From positions 1-64,000 of the forward strand of contig JAPLOU010000053.1 in assembly GCA_026400535.1 (NCBI GenBank): a stretch of DNA of 64,000 bases. Reading direction: 5' to 3'. Origin of the DNA: Hyphomicrobiales bacterium (lineage in GTDB: Bacteria > Pseudomonadota > Alphaproteobacteria > Rhizobiales > Beijerinckiaceae). The position numbers and the translations under genes are program-made. The notes beneath the pieces are model-generated. The model saw only the letters and a list, made by a program, of their open reading frames with translations. It made no database searches and had not been told where the DNA came from. This document shows positions 35,388 through 44,624 of this stretch, piece by piece (within the stretch, counting starts at the first letter, position 1; every line of letters begins with the position of its first letter).

Positions 35388-37508
35388 TCAGAACACAGCC
35401 GAGCGGACGACCTCTCCGAGACCCGAAAGGTTCGCAAGATCGGCCTTCAGCTTGCTGCGCTCTGCGGCCGTGAGCGTGGCCAGAGTGACGCTGTTGTTGG
35501 GCGGCGTACCTTCGGCGACATCCCTGAGCTGTGATTGGAGTACGAGCCCGAGCGCCCGCGCATAGGATTGGGCAAGGTCGTCGAGACTGGACAGTTCGCC
35601 AATGTCGAGGGACCGGACGGCAGCCAGCCTGTCCAGGGTCGAGGGCGCGCGCTGCCCGTGACGGATGGCGAGGACGCGCGCCGCGCTGACGACACGGCTG
35701 ACGATATGCCGCTTGAGGTCGAGGCGCCCGTCGGCGTCGGCCTTGAGGTTGCCGAACAGGCTGATGGGAACGCTCGCATCCGGATGCGACGCGATCAGCA
35801 GCTTGAGGAACGCGGCGTTCTGCCGGGCAGCGGAGGCGAACTGCGTCAACAGCCCCTGAAACAGCGTCGGGTCGCCATGGACGGTGCGCGCGTCGAAGAC
35901 GATGTCGACATTGAGCAGGTCGCGGGGGTTCGACCGGCTGAGCCAGTGGTCCATGCGGGCGCGCCATGTCGCCGCCGAGCCGCGAAACGAGGGCTCCCGG
36001 GCCATGACGCCGCCCTTGCAGAAGGGAACGCCGACTTCGTTGAGGATGCCGGCAATCCGTGCGCCGAGCTGCGCGAACCAGCGGTCTTCGGGACCATCCG
36101 GCCCGCCATCGGCGAAGACGATGGCATTGTCCTGGTCCATCGCGAGCAGGCTTTCGCCGCGTCCTGCAGAGCCGAGCACGAGGACGGCGTAGGGGCAGGG
36201 TGCCGGGCCCAGCCCGGACGCGGCCATGTCCTGCTCGGCCAGGACAGCCGCGCGGCGCGTGAGCGCCCCAAGCTCGCGGGCGATGATTCCGGCGATGTCC
36301 GGGGCCGCGATGCCTTCGCCGATCAGCGACCGGGCCATCGCCGGCAAACGGGCCCAGATACGCCCCATCTCGGCCGCGCTGGCCGCCGCGTCGATCGAGT
36401 CGCCCAGCAGCAGCGATGACTGCGCCCGCAGCCGCAGCAGATCGCGCTGGGAGAGCGCCCCGATGACTTCGGGGCGGTCATCCCCCACCACGGCCAGATG
36501 ACGGATGCCGAGCCGAGCCATCAGCCCGATTGCGCGGTAGACATAGGCACCGGAACGGACGGTCACCAGCGGGCGGGTGGCGATGCTGTCGACCGGCTGG
36601 TCGAGCGCCTGCGCGCCGTCCCGCGCCAGCGCCCGCAGGATGTCCCGCTCCGTGATGATGCCGACCTGCCCGGCGGGGTCGGTTGCCGAGCCGATGAAGA
36701 GGCTGCTGATCTGTCGCCTGGCGAGGTCTTCCAGCGCCGAGCGGATGGTGTCCGTTGGCGCCAGAAAGGCAGGCGGAGCGCTCATCAGCGCCGAGACGCG
36801 GTGCTGGTAAGGGTAGCTGTCGAAGCCGCCGCCCTGGCGGCTGTCCGCGGCCGGCTCGCGGTCGGTCAGGACGCCGAGCTGTGGTGGCTCCGACCAACCG
36901 GCGCGGGCAAGCTCGTCGCTCATGGCCTGGATGCGCCGGCAGGCCGAGAGCGCTTCGCCTAAGGTGTGGATGCCCTTCGCGCGCAGACGCGGCGTCATCG
37001 CCCGGAAGACGGCCGATGACGCCTGTGCGTCCGCCAGCGCCCGATGATTCGCGACCGCGGGCAGTTCAAGCCACGCGCACAGCGCGCCGATACTGAAATC
37101 GGGCAGCCGCGCCTCGAGAACGATGGCGAGAAAACGTGTGTCCAGCCAGACCGGTTCCTGCCAGTCCAGCCCCGCCCGCTGACATTCGCCCTTGAGGATG
37201 GCGAGGTCGAAGCCGAGCGAGTGGCCGATGATGACATGGCTGCCGATCATACCACGCGCCTCGCCCCATGCCTCGCCGAAGCGGGGCGCATCCGCGACCA
37301 TGGCGTCGGTGATCCCGTGGATCGATGTGCTCGCCGGCGGGATGAGCGTTTGCGGATTGATCAGGCGGGACCAGGCGCCAGGCAGGTTGTGGCCGCTGAG
37401 GCCGATCTCGATGACCCTCGCCTTGCGGACATCAAGCCCGGTGGTCTCGGTGTCGAGCGCCAGGGCCTGAAGGGCGGAGAGCGGTGTGTTGGTCAGAATC
37501 GATGGCAT
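35388..37508 (-). CDS. DEDDh exonuclease - CBS pair - DUF294 nucleotidyltransferase fusion
   Basis: 706 residues in three parts. Residues 1-175 are an epsilon-type 3'-5' exonuclease (ALDTETTGL with D and E, IGHSLGFDLAIL, HRALADAQAS). Residues about 230-360 are two CBS domains (MSAPPAFLAPTDTIRSAL, GIITERDILRAL, GALSQRDLLRL). The rest is a DUF294 nucleotidyltransferase (LVLGSAGRGESLLAMDQDN) plus its helical C-terminal domain. Catalytic residues of both enzymes appear intact. In other bacteria these parts often sit in separate genes near acetate permease; none is seen here. The start lacks a good ribosome-binding site. Confidence 0.88.
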   Translation of the reverse strand: MPSILTNTPLSALQALALDTETTGLDVRKARVIEIGLSGHNLPGAWSRLINPQTLIPPASTSIHGITDAMVADAPRFGEAWGEARGMIGSHVIIGHSLGFDLAILKGECQRAGLDWQEPVWLDTRFLAIVLEARLPDFSIGALCAWLELPAVANHRALADAQASSAVFRAMTPRLRAKGIHTLGEALSACRRIQAMSDELARAGWSEPPQLGVLTDREPAADSRQGGGFDSYPYQHRVSALMSAPPAFLAPTDTIRSALEDLARRQISSLFIGSATDPAGQVGIITERDILRALARDGAQALDQPVDSIATRPLVTVRSGAYVYRAIGLMARLGIRHLAVVGDDRPEVIGALSQRDLLRLRAQSSLLLGDSIDAAASAAEMGRIWARLPAMARSLIGEGIAAPDIAGIIARELGALTRRAAVLAEQDMAASGLGPAPCPYAVLVLGSAGRGESLLAMDQDNAIVFADGGPDGPEDRWFAQLGARIAGILNEVGVPFCKGGVMAREPSFRGSAATWRARMDHWLSRSNPRDLLNVDIVFDARTVHGDPTLFQGLLTQFASAARQNAAFLKLLIASHPDASVPISLFGNLKADADGRLDLKRHIVSRVVSAARVLAIRHGQRAPSTLDRLAAVRSLDIGELSSLDDLAQSYARALGLVLQSQLRDVAEGTPPNNSVTLATLTAAERSKLKADLANLSGLGEVVRSAVF

Positions 37509-37605
37509 GGATCACAAGGGTACCAAGGTTCCGCGCCCTGTCACGGGATGCGCGCCAAGGCCGGAAGGCCGTGCGGCCACCGTTGACGGGCCGGGTCCTG
37601 TCCGC

Positions 37606-38691
37606 TCAGACGCTGAGGCGTGTTTGCGGATGCAGCGACTTGCCGAAGACATGCTCGGAATGACCGACCACGTGGCGGGTCGAGCCGACGATCAGCGGGT
37701 CTGCGCCGAAAACCACGTTCTCGTCCCGGCCGGGATAGTCCATCGCGGAAAGGAAGTGCTGCAGGCAATTGAGTCGGGCACGTTTCTTGTCATCCGACTT
37801 AACGATGGCCCAGGGCGCATCGGCCGTGTCGGTGTAAAAGAACATCGCCTCCTTGGCTTCCGTGTAGTCGTCCCACTTGTCGAGGGAGGCGATGTCGATC
37901 GGCGACAGCTTCCACTGTTTCAGCGGATCGGAGTCGCGCGCCTTGAACCGGCGCATCTGCTCGTCGCGCGTGACAGAGAACCAGTACTTGAACAGGCGGA
38001 TCCCGGATCGGGCGAACATCTGTTCGAGCAACGGGGCTTGCCGCATGAATTCGAGATACTCAGCCGGCGTGCAGAACCCCATAACCCGCTCGACGCCAGC
38101 CCGGTTGTACCAGGAGCGGTCGAAGAACACGACCTCGCCCCCAGCCGGCAGGTGCTCGATGTAGCGCTGGAAATACCACTGGCTGCGTTCGCGGTCGGAG
38201 GGTTTTTCGAGCGCCACGACCCGCGCGCCGCGCGGATTCATGTGCTCCATGAAGCGCTTGATGGTTCCACCCTTGCCGGCGGCGTCGCGGCCTTCGAACA
38301 GGATCACGACCCGCTGCCCCGTCTCCTTGATCCAGTTCTGTGCCTTCAGCAGTTCAACCTGAAGCAGGGCCATTTGCTTGAGATAAGCGGCTTCGGTCAG
38401 CCTGTCCGTGTAGGGATAGGCACCGGTCTCGAAGGCTCGCCGGATGGAATCCGGATCGGCCTGGGCCTTGCGCAGCGCTTCGCGGCGCTCCGCCTTGATG
38501 GACCGCCTGGTTGGCTCCAGTTCAGCGTCCGGAGCGGTCAGGCTCAGCGCGGCGCGCCCGATCTGGCTCGCGCTGTCCGTCGCGGTTTCGGTCTTCCCGG
38601 ATGTCGCGCTGGCCGGAACCGGGGCGGCAGCGGGTGGCTGGCCGGCGCGGACAGTCCTGGCCTCGGAGGCGACTTCTGTTGACGTGTCCAT
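37606..38691 (-). CDS. ppk2: Polyphosphate kinase 2
   Basis: 361 residues with AGGAGACCGTC before the ATG. A Pro/Ala-rich N-terminal extension of about 60 residues precedes the PPK2 domain. Walker A FEGRDAAGKGGTIKRF, Walker B/lid FFDRSWYNRAGVERVMGFC and the family end MDYPGRDENVVFG are intact. It transfers phosphate between polyphosphate and nucleoside diphosphates. A perfect FixK/FNR box 77 bases upstream implies induction at low oxygen, where it could supply ATP or GTP from polyphosphate. Confidence 0.93.
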   Translation of the reverse strand: MDTSTEVASEARTVRAGQPPAAAPVPASATSGKTETATDSASQIGRAALSLTAPDAELEPTRRSIKAERREALRKAQADPDSIRRAFETGAYPYTDRLTEAAYLKQMALLQVELLKAQNWIKETGQRVVILFEGRDAAGKGGTIKRFMEHMNPRGARVVALEKPSDRERSQWYFQRYIEHLPAGGEVVFFDRSWYNRAGVERVMGFCTPAEYLEFMRQAPLLEQMFARSGIRLFKYWFSVTRDEQMRRFKARDSDPLKQWKLSPIDIASLDKWDDYTEAKEAMFFYTDTADAPWAIVKSDDKKRARLNCLQHFLSAMDYPGRDENVVFGADPLIVGSTRHVVGHSEHVFGKSLHPQTRLSV

Positions 38692-38767
38692 GACGGTCTC
38701 CTGTCAGGGGTGGGAACATGCGGGTTGTCTGCCCATGCAGCATAGCCCGTGACGGACCACGCACGGC

Positions 38768-38781
38768 TTGATCCGAATCAA
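38768..38781 (-). promoter_or_regulatory. FixK/FNR-type box of ppk2
   Basis: TTGAT-CCGA-ATCAA, a perfect consensus. A -41.5 site gives a 42-base leader to the ppk2 ATG at 38691. Confidence 0.85.
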
Positions 38782-38804
38782 AACGCTCATCTCGGCTTGC
38801 CGTT

Positions 38805-39107
38805 TCAACGGGGCGGCAGCGATGCGTAGTAGGCTGCGATCATGGCCATCTCATCCAGGGACAGGTCGCGCGCCATGATGCGCATTTCCCGGTGCTGACG
38901 TCGCCCTGAGCGGAAGGCGAGCATCTGGCTGTACAGATAGCGCTCGTTCTGGCCGGCCAGATGTGGAACTTCGCTGTCTCGGGCGATGCCGTCTTCGCCG
39001 TGGCAGGCGGCGCAGGCCTCGACGGTGAGCACCCGCGGATCGGCCTTGGCCGGCTCCGCGATCGCAACCACCACGATGCCCAGGCTGGCCAGACCAACCC
39101 GGATCAT
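38805..39107 (-). CDS. Small periplasmic cytochrome c
   Basis: 100 residues from the ATG at 39107: MIRVGLASLGIVVVAIAEPA is a signal peptide, followed by the heme motif CAACHGEDG and a late methionine (REMRIMARDLS). It belongs to the cytochrome c553/c4-like group. An ATG at 39152 would add 15 residues without improving the signal peptide. It lies 52 bases after the DUF465 gene and may share its FixK-controlled transcript. Confidence 0.87.
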   Translation of the reverse strand: MIRVGLASLGIVVVAIAEPAKADPRVLTVEACAACHGEDGIARDSEVPHLAGQNERYLYSQMLAFRSGRRQHREMRIMARDLSLDEMAMIAAYYASLPPR

Positions 39108-39159
39108 CCGGTGGAGCCGCTTTGTAAAAGCACACGCATGCCCTGAAGCCATGGCGCTT

Positions 39160-39396
39160 TCAGCCCGCGATCATCGCGTAGATCTGGTCCTTCAGATGCA
39201 GGCGCTGCTTGCGCATGCCTTCCTCCGTCATGCCATCGACAGGTTCGATCCGGGCTTCAGCGCGATGAATCGACCGGTTGATCTCATGATAGGCCTCCGC
39301 CAGCTTCGCGAAATGCGCGTTCGATTGTTTGAGGGCCCGGATCCGTTCGACATGCTCGGGAAACTCTTCGACAAGCTCATGTGGTGTATGGGACAT
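39160..39396 (-). CDS. DUF465 (YdcH-like) protein
   Basis: 78 residues from the ATG at 39396. MSHTPHELVEEFPEHVERI, a long charged helix (FAKLAEAYHEINRSIHRAEA) and the end EEGMRKQRLHLKDQIYAM are the DUF465 pattern. The function is unknown. Two FixK-type boxes lie 57 and 74 bases upstream. Confidence 0.9.
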   Translation of the reverse strand: MSHTPHELVEEFPEHVERIRALKQSNAHFAKLAEAYHEINRSIHRAEARIEPVDGMTEEGMRKQRLHLKDQIYAMIAG

Positions 39397-39452
39397 GACA
39401 GGTCTTTCCAGGTTACGCGCGATGATTGATAGCACAGCCGCAAGAACCCGCA

Positions 39453-39483
39453 TTGTGGCAGATCAAGCTTTGATCCTCATCAA
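39453..39483 (-). promoter_or_regulatory. Two adjacent FixK/FNR-type boxes
   Basis: TTGTG-GCAG-ATCAA (39453-39466, 9 of 10) and TTGAT-CCTC-ATCAA (39470-39483, perfect), with three bases between. The nearer one sits at the classical distance for the DUF465 gene (22-base leader). Confidence 0.78.
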
Positions 39484-39605
39484 ATCGGTGTGCCGCTCTC
39501 TCGATCGGTCTGACTTGGCAGGTGAAGACCAGGCCCATGCGCATTCCCTTCGTTCATCCCAACCATCATACCGGCGGTACCGCGATCGACGAAGACGGGC
39601 TGTTT

Positions 39606-39885
39606 TCACGTCGGCGTCACCCATTGGCCGTAGCGTCGTGCGACGATGCCGCCTTGGAAATCCGGGGCGGTGGAATAGCGCGTGTCGCGCTCCACCGGAG
39701 CAGCGTTGGCATTGTTCAGTTCTGGCGTCAGCCAAAAGGCTGGCCGGCTGAACAGGAACTGCTGCGGGCGGTGGACCATTGCCAGACTGGACCATGATGC
39801 CGCCGTAGGCCTCGCGATGGGTCAAGCCTGGTGGTGCTGCCACGCGTGACAGTTGCACGCCGTTCAGACGAGCGTCTGGCATGAT
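39606..39885 (-). pseudogene. Frameshifted remnant, family not recognised
   Basis: One minus frame begins MPDARLNGVQLSRVAAPPGL and HREAYGGIMVQSG. A second, one base off, continues MVHRPQQFLFSRPAFWLTPE and ends DFQGGIVARRYGQWVTPT at 39606. Both look protein-like and join near 39785. The result would be about 90 residues. I cannot name the family. It lies in a gene-poor stretch with other decayed genes. Confidence 0.4.
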
Positions 39886-40175
39886 CCCCGAACCAGCGCG
39901 GCCACCGCTTCTAGGATTTGCCGTGAATCGCCGAGCAGGGGCGGCGGTTCCGCCAGCATGTCGAACTGCTCGCCCTTGACCCGGATGATGGCCATCAGGC
40001 AGCCGCCCGGATTCAGCACGCCGAACAATCTGGCAGAGCCCTGCCTGTCGATGGCCCGCAGCATGCTTTGCCAGCGCCTCAGGGTGAGCGAGGGCTGGTG
40101 CAACACCATCAGCGGGTAACTCAGACGGGCATCCGCGGCGGTCAGCAGGCGCACGGCGCAGGCATGGTGGCTCAT
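39864..40175 (-). CDS. Hypothetical protein
   Basis: 103 residues from the ATG at 40175 (GGAGG five bases upstream). It begins MSHHACAVRLLTAADARLSY, is compact and mixed alpha/beta (LFGVLNPGGCLMAIIRVKGE) and has no membrane helix. It could be a degenerate acetyltransferase-like or regulatory protein, but no family is recognised. It is divergent from the FNR remnant, 65 bases away. Confidence 0.55.
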   Translation of the reverse strand: MSHHACAVRLLTAADARLSYPLMVLHQPSLTLRRWQSMLRAIDRQGSARLFGVLNPGGCLMAIIRVKGEQFDMLAEPPPLLGDSRQILEAVAALVRGSCQTLV

Positions 40176-40240
40176 CCCGCCCTCCGTGGTCCGGGTGGCT
40201 GACCGCCGGGCGGCCTCGGTTTCAGCCACCATGGACGCCT

Positions 40241-40694
40241 GTGCACCATGGCACTCCAGCCGTTCAGGCAGAGCCTGATCTGAACGGGGAGAGTGCCCTG
40301 ACAGAAACGCTTGATGACACCGTTTCGACGCTCGAACCTCTTCCTGACAGCCTTGCCGCCAAGGCGTATGCGAAATCCGGCGCGTGCCGCTCGGTCTGCG
40401 CCTCCTGCCGGGTCGGGCTCTATGCTATGTGCTCGGCCCTGTCGGTTGCGGAAATCGTCGCACTCAAGGCCTTGTCCCGCCATCTCGATGTGCCGGGCGG
40501 GATTCGTATCCTCGATCGCGACAAGCTTCGCGCCAACCTGTCGGACTGATGTCATCAGTGGCCTCGCCGTCATCTCCATAGGCCACTCCGCGCCTGTCTT
40601 GAGGCTTATGACAGGGTATCAACGGCCGGAATGGAGATCATCCGGCTTCCGGCCAGCCGCACGATCATGCACGCCCGCCACGTGCACCCCATGA
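40241..40694 (+). pseudogene. FNR-type regulator, frameshifted and truncated
   Basis: The first frame (GTG at 40241) holds an FNR-like iron-sulfur segment, C-R-S-V-C-A-S-C with a fourth Cys in GLYAMCSALS, then VAEIVALKALSRHLDVPGG. It stops at 40549 after ANLSD. A second frame continues exactly where expected with DVISGLAVISIGHSA and LRLMTGYQRPEW, matching the sensory-domain strand of FnrN/FNR (xVxSGxxxL). Nothing of the dimer helix or DNA-binding domain remains. The oxygen-sensing N-terminus has survived better than the rest. Confidence 0.72.
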
Positions 40695-40704
40695 TCTGGA
40701 TCAA
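40691..40704. promoter_or_regulatory. Orphan FixK/FNR-type box
   Basis: ATGAT-CTGG-ATCAA, 9 of 10 to consensus. It lies at the end of the FNR remnant and 43 bases from the slt stop, with no gene correctly placed to use it. It may be a relic of a deleted gene. Confidence 0.45.
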
Positions 40705-40746
40705 ACGGGTTGAGCAGGCTCCAGCGGTCGCATACTCAGGGCGCGG

Positions 40747-42951
40747 CTAAGGCTTTTCGCCAGTCTCGCCGGCGAACTGACCCATGCGAATGCCGCGCTT
40801 CAGGTCCTGCGCGATGAGCAGGAGAGGCTGGTCGCCAAGCCGGGTGCGGTAGACCTGCAGGTTCTCCATAACGCGCTGCACGTAGTTGCGCGTCTCTGTG
40901 AACGGGATCCGCTCCACCCAGTCGATCGGATCGACGCCGGCCTTGCGCGGGTCGCCATAGGCATCAATCCAGGCGCGCACATTGCCCGATCCGGCATTGT
41001 AGGCGGCGAATGTCAGCACATAAGAGCCGCGCCAATCCTTGATGAGATCGCCCAGATGCGCCGTCCCAAGCCGCACATTGTAGGCGGGGTCCGAGGTGAG
41101 GCGGCCTGCATCAAAGCCAAGCCCGACGCGGCGTGCGGTTTCACGCGCCGTTGGCAGCATCATCTGCATCAGGCCACGCGCGCCGGCATGAGAAACGGCG
41201 CCGGCATCGAAGGCGCTTTCCTGCCGGGTTATGGCGAAGACCATGGCCCGTTCGACCGGATTGCCGACTGCCCCGAAGCCGGGAAGGCCGGTGACGGGGA
41301 AAGCGGCTTCGTCCATCGGCCTGCCACGATGCACCGCGGACTTGCCCAGCAAAACAAGCAGTCTTGTCCCGCCGATGCGCTGCGCTGTGGCGGCGAGTTG
41401 CAGGAGATCTGCGTCGCGGTCGAGCGTCCGGGCCAGTTCCAGCACCAGCGCACGCACCTGAACACCGGCGCCGGCGGCCACGAGCGTGCCGGCGACCTCG
41501 GCGGCGGGATGCGGCGCCCCGGACGGGCTGTCCGCCTCGGCTGTCCTGACGGGCATGTCAAACCGGCCAAGCTGGGCCCTGGCGATCTGCCCGTAATAGG
41601 CCAGTGGTTGGTTGGCCGCGGCCTCATAGTGAACGCGTCCCGCATCAGTCTCGCCCAGCGCCTCTGCTGCCCGGCCGCGCCAGTAGGATACCCGCGCCAG
41701 CGAGATCGGCGTCGCCGCGTGCTGCGCCGCAGCCGCGAAATGCCGCTCCGCGGATGCCGGATCATTGAGGAACCGCAAGGCGATCCAGCCGGCATGCCAT
41801 TCTGCCTCAATGATGGATTGCGCTTTTTGTGCGCCATGCCCGGCGGCGACCTGATAGGCGAGGGCGGGCTTGCCCTGATCGAGCAACTGGCGCGCGATCA
41901 GCCTGCGCTCCACCCACCACTCATCGCCACCGATCAGGACGGCGGGATCGCGCGTGATGCCGGCAATCAGCTGCGCGGCGCTTTCAGCCTCCTGCCGGCG
42001 GCGCCGATGCTGCGCCTGAGCGAACAGGAACGCGGTGTCGTTGCGGAGCGAAGCGGGTACGGCATCAAGTGCCGCAGCCGCTCCTGCCGAACGGCGCGCG
42101 ACTGCGATCCGCGCCTGCGCCAGTTTGACATGATCAGCCCCGGCGCGGGCGGCACTGCGGAATGCCGCGTCGGCATTGTCGCGGAACAGCTGCATTTCCA
42201 TACGGTTGCGATGATCGGCCTGCGTCAGTGCGCCGGCAAAGGCCGCAAGCAGCCTGGTTTCCAGGTCCCGGCTGAGGTTCTCCTCCCGCCACAGGCTGGC
42301 CACGAGCGGCCCTGCCTCGACGTCACGGCCAACGGCCTTCAGCGCCAGCGCCTGCGCGGCCCGCCCGGCTCCGCTGATGGGCGCGCGGCTGGCGAAGAAT
42401 GACAGGACACGCGCAGGCGCAACGCGCTGCTGCAACATCGCTTCCTCGGCGCGCGTCTGAAGCGAGGCGAGGATGCGGAAATCCGGGTTCTCGTCGAGAA
42501 AGCGCGCGATGCGACCGAAGCTGATCGCAGGCGCGCCACTGCGGATGGCGAGCCACTCACCGCTGAGCCTCGCCAGCGCGTGATGGATGCTCGCCAAAGC
42601 CGCATCGCCATCCGCGACCTTGCCGCGCAGATAGTGGTCCGCGGCTGCCTTCAGCCTGTCAAGATCCTCTGTCGGCGCGGGTCGCGCGGCCGAGACTGTG
42701 AGCTTGCTGGACGTGACGCTGCCCGTGGCAAGGGGGGCTCTTACGGTGTCCGGTTGCGCCATGCCAGGACTGGCGATCACGATCGGCGATGGCGCGAACC
42801 ACACAAGATCATCGACCGCAGTTGCGCTGTGTCCGGGGAGAAGCAGCGCCGCGCAGACCGTCGCAAGACGGGTCAGATGGCGCGATGAGCGTCCGACCAC
42901 ACGGGGATTGGGCAGCAGGACAGCGTTTTGCATCCCCCATCTTTGGTTCAT
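40747..42951 (-). CDS. slt: Soluble lytic murein transglycosylase
   Basis: About 734 residues. An N-terminal signal-like stretch (TRLATVCAALLLPGHSATA) and a long helical superhelix (tetratricopeptide-like) precede the C-terminal SLT domain: FAITRQESAFDAGAVSHAG (catalytic Glu in QES), GLMQMMLPTA and FAAYNAGSGNVRAWI. It cleaves peptidoglycan to 1,6-anhydromuropeptides in the periplasm. The start could be ATG 42951 or a TTG just before it. It is divergent from dapA, as in many rhizobial genomes. Confidence 0.93.
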   Translation of the reverse strand: MNQRWGMQNAVLLPNPRVVGRSSRHLTRLATVCAALLLPGHSATAVDDLVWFAPSPIVIASPGMAQPDTVRAPLATGSVTSSKLTVSAARPAPTEDLDRLKAAADHYLRGKVADGDAALASIHHALARLSGEWLAIRSGAPAISFGRIARFLDENPDFRILASLQTRAEEAMLQQRVAPARVLSFFASRAPISGAGRAAQALALKAVGRDVEAGPLVASLWREENLSRDLETRLLAAFAGALTQADHRNRMEMQLFRDNADAAFRSAARAGADHVKLAQARIAVARRSAGAAAALDAVPASLRNDTAFLFAQAQHRRRRQEAESAAQLIAGITRDPAVLIGGDEWWVERRLIARQLLDQGKPALAYQVAAGHGAQKAQSIIEAEWHAGWIALRFLNDPASAERHFAAAAQHAATPISLARVSYWRGRAAEALGETDAGRVHYEAAANQPLAYYGQIARAQLGRFDMPVRTAEADSPSGAPHPAAEVAGTLVAAGAGVQVRALVLELARTLDRDADLLQLAATAQRIGGTRLLVLLGKSAVHRGRPMDEAAFPVTGLPGFGAVGNPVERAMVFAITRQESAFDAGAVSHAGARGLMQMMLPTARETARRVGLGFDAGRLTSDPAYNVRLGTAHLGDLIKDWRGSYVLTFAAYNAGSGNVRAWIDAYGDPRKAGVDPIDWVERIPFTETRNYVQRVMENLQVYRTRLGDQPLLLIAQDLKRGIRMGQFAGETGEKP

Positions 42952-43085
42952 CAAGGTTGATCAACTGCTAACCGCTTGGGCCCAAGGGTGCTTTTCGGTG
43001 GCAGCGTAACCGGCTATGAGAGAAGCCATGCGTGGGGCAGATGATGGCCCGACCGAGGCAACTGATAGGTTCAAGGACCGCACCC

Positions 43086-43982
43086 ATGGCCAAGCATCGA
43101 CCGCTTCGCGGCTCAATGACCGCTCTGATCACGCCTTTCAAGAAGGGTAAGATCGACGAAGCTGCGTTCCGGGCCCATGTGGCATGGCAGATCGAGAACG
43201 GCACTGCGGCGCTGGTCCCGGTTGGCACCACCGGCGAGAGCCCGACACTGAGCCACAAGGAGCACAAGGCCGTGGTTGAGGCCTGCATCGCCGAGGCTGC
43301 GGGGCGCGTGCCTGTGATTGCGGGGGCAGGCTCCAATAACACGATCGAAGCCATCGAATTGGCCATCCACGCCGAGAAGGCGGGGGCTGACGCCGTGCTG
43401 GTCGTGACGCCGTATTACAACAAGCCGACACAGGAAGGGCTTTATCAGCACTTCAAGGCGGTGAATGACGCGATTGGCATCCCGATCATCATCTACAACA
43501 TCCCGCCGCGCTCGGTCGTCGACATGTCGGTCGAGACCATGGCGCGGTTGTTCGAACTGAAGAACATCGCGGGAGTCAAGGACGCCACCGGCAACATCGC
43601 GCGCGTTTCGCAGCAGCGCCACGCCATGGGGCCTGATTTTGTCCAGCTCTCGGGCGAGGACATGACGGCGCTGGCCTTCAACGCCGCAGGCGGGGTAGGC
43701 TGCATTTCCGTGGTCGCCAACATCGCGCCACGTCTGTGTGCAGAGATGCAGAACGCGACGCTCAAGGGGGACTACGCCACCGCCATGAACCTGCAGGACC
43801 GGCTGATCCCGTTGCATGACGCCACCTTCCGGGAGCCCGGCCTCGCCGGCGCCAAGCTCGGCCTGTCGATGCTCGGCCGCGGCAACGAGGAGGTGCGCCT
43901 GCCGCTGCTCCCTGTGCAGTCCGAGGCCAATCGCGCCTTCATGAAATCGGCCCTGGTTCACGCCGGGCTGCTCAACGGCTGA
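43086..43982 (+). CDS. dapA: 4-hydroxy-tetrahydrodipicolinate synthase
   Basis: 298 residues from the ATG at 43086 (AAGGACC upstream), the usual length. [15 protein letters not shown], the tyrosine in [13 protein letters not shown] and the Schiff-base lysine in [10 protein letters not shown] identify it. It condenses pyruvate with aspartate semialdehyde, the first committed step to lysine and diaminopimelate. It heads a dapA-paiB-smpB operon. Confidence 0.97.
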   Translation: MAKHRPLRGSMTALITPFKKGKIDEAAFRAHVAWQIENGTAALVPVGTTGESPTLSHKEHKAVVEACIAEAAGRVPVIAGAGSNNTIEAIELAIHAEKAGADAVLVVTPYYNKPTQEGLYQHFKAVNDAIGIPIIIYNIPPRSVVDMSVETMARLFELKNIAGVKDATGNIARVSQQRHAMGPDFVQLSGEDMTALAFNAAGGVGCISVVANIAPRLCAEMQNATLKGDYATAMNLQDRLIPLHDATFREPGLAGAKLGLSMLGRGNEEVRLPLLPVQSEANRAFMKSALVHAGLLNG

Positions 43983-43988
43983 GGCAGC

Positions 43989-44624
43989 ATGTATCAACCC
44001 GAGCACTTCAGGCTTGACGACAGGGACGCGCTGCATGATGTCATGCGCGCCCATCCGCTCGGCCAGTTGATCAGCGCGGGCGCTTCCGGTCTGCAGGCTA
44101 ATCCGGTGCCGTTTGTGCTGCATGCCGATGATGGGAACCAGGGTCTCTTGCGCACGCACCTCGCGCGGCCAAACGCCCAGTGGCGCGATTTTGTCGACGG
44201 CTGCGACGTACTGGTCATCTTCCAGGGGCCGCAGGCCTATGTCACGCCAAGCTGGTATGCCGCCAAGAAGGAGCACGGCAAGGTTGTGCCGACATGGAAC
44301 TATGTCACCGTGCAGGTGCGCGGCCGCGCCACCGCCGTTCAGGAGGGCCGGTGGCTTGTCAGGCATGTCAGCTCGATGAGCGATCAGCAGGAAGAACCGC
44401 TTGAACATCCCTGGGCTGTCAGGGACGCGCCCGAGCCTTTCATCACGGCGCTGACGCGCGGGATCGTCGGCGTCGAAATCGCAATCACCGCGATCAGCGG
44501 CAAGTTCAAGATGTCGCAGAACCGCCCTGAGGCCGACCGCCAGGGTGTGGTAAAGGGCATGGCCGCGCAGGGGGCAGCCGACGCCGCGGCGCTGGTCAGT
44601 CGCCTTGGCGATCCCGCCCCATGA
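43989..44624 (+). CDS. FMN-binding PaiB-family protein
   Basis: 211 residues. [42 protein letters not shown] and LKHxWA-like [14 protein letters not shown] are typical of the PaiB (FMN_bind_2, split-barrel) family, named after a Bacillus transcriptional regulator; many members are probably flavin enzymes. Its stop overlaps the smpB start by four bases (ATGA), and it begins six bases after dapA. Confidence 0.92.
   Translation: MYQPEHFRLDDRDALHDVMRAHPLGQLISAGASGLQANPVPFVLHADDGNQGLLRTHLARPNAQWRDFVDGCDVLVIFQGPQAYVTPSWYAAKKEHGKVVPTWNYVTVQVRGRATAVQEGRWLVRHVSSMSDQQEEPLEHPWAVRDAPEPFITALTRGIVGVEIAITAISGKFKMSQNRPEADRQGVVKGMAAQGAADAAALVSRLGDPAP

Noticed and set aside
42940-42965. TTGATCAA near the slt start as a FixK box
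   Set aside because: The half sites abut without the four-base spacer, so it does not fit the FNR/FixK motif.
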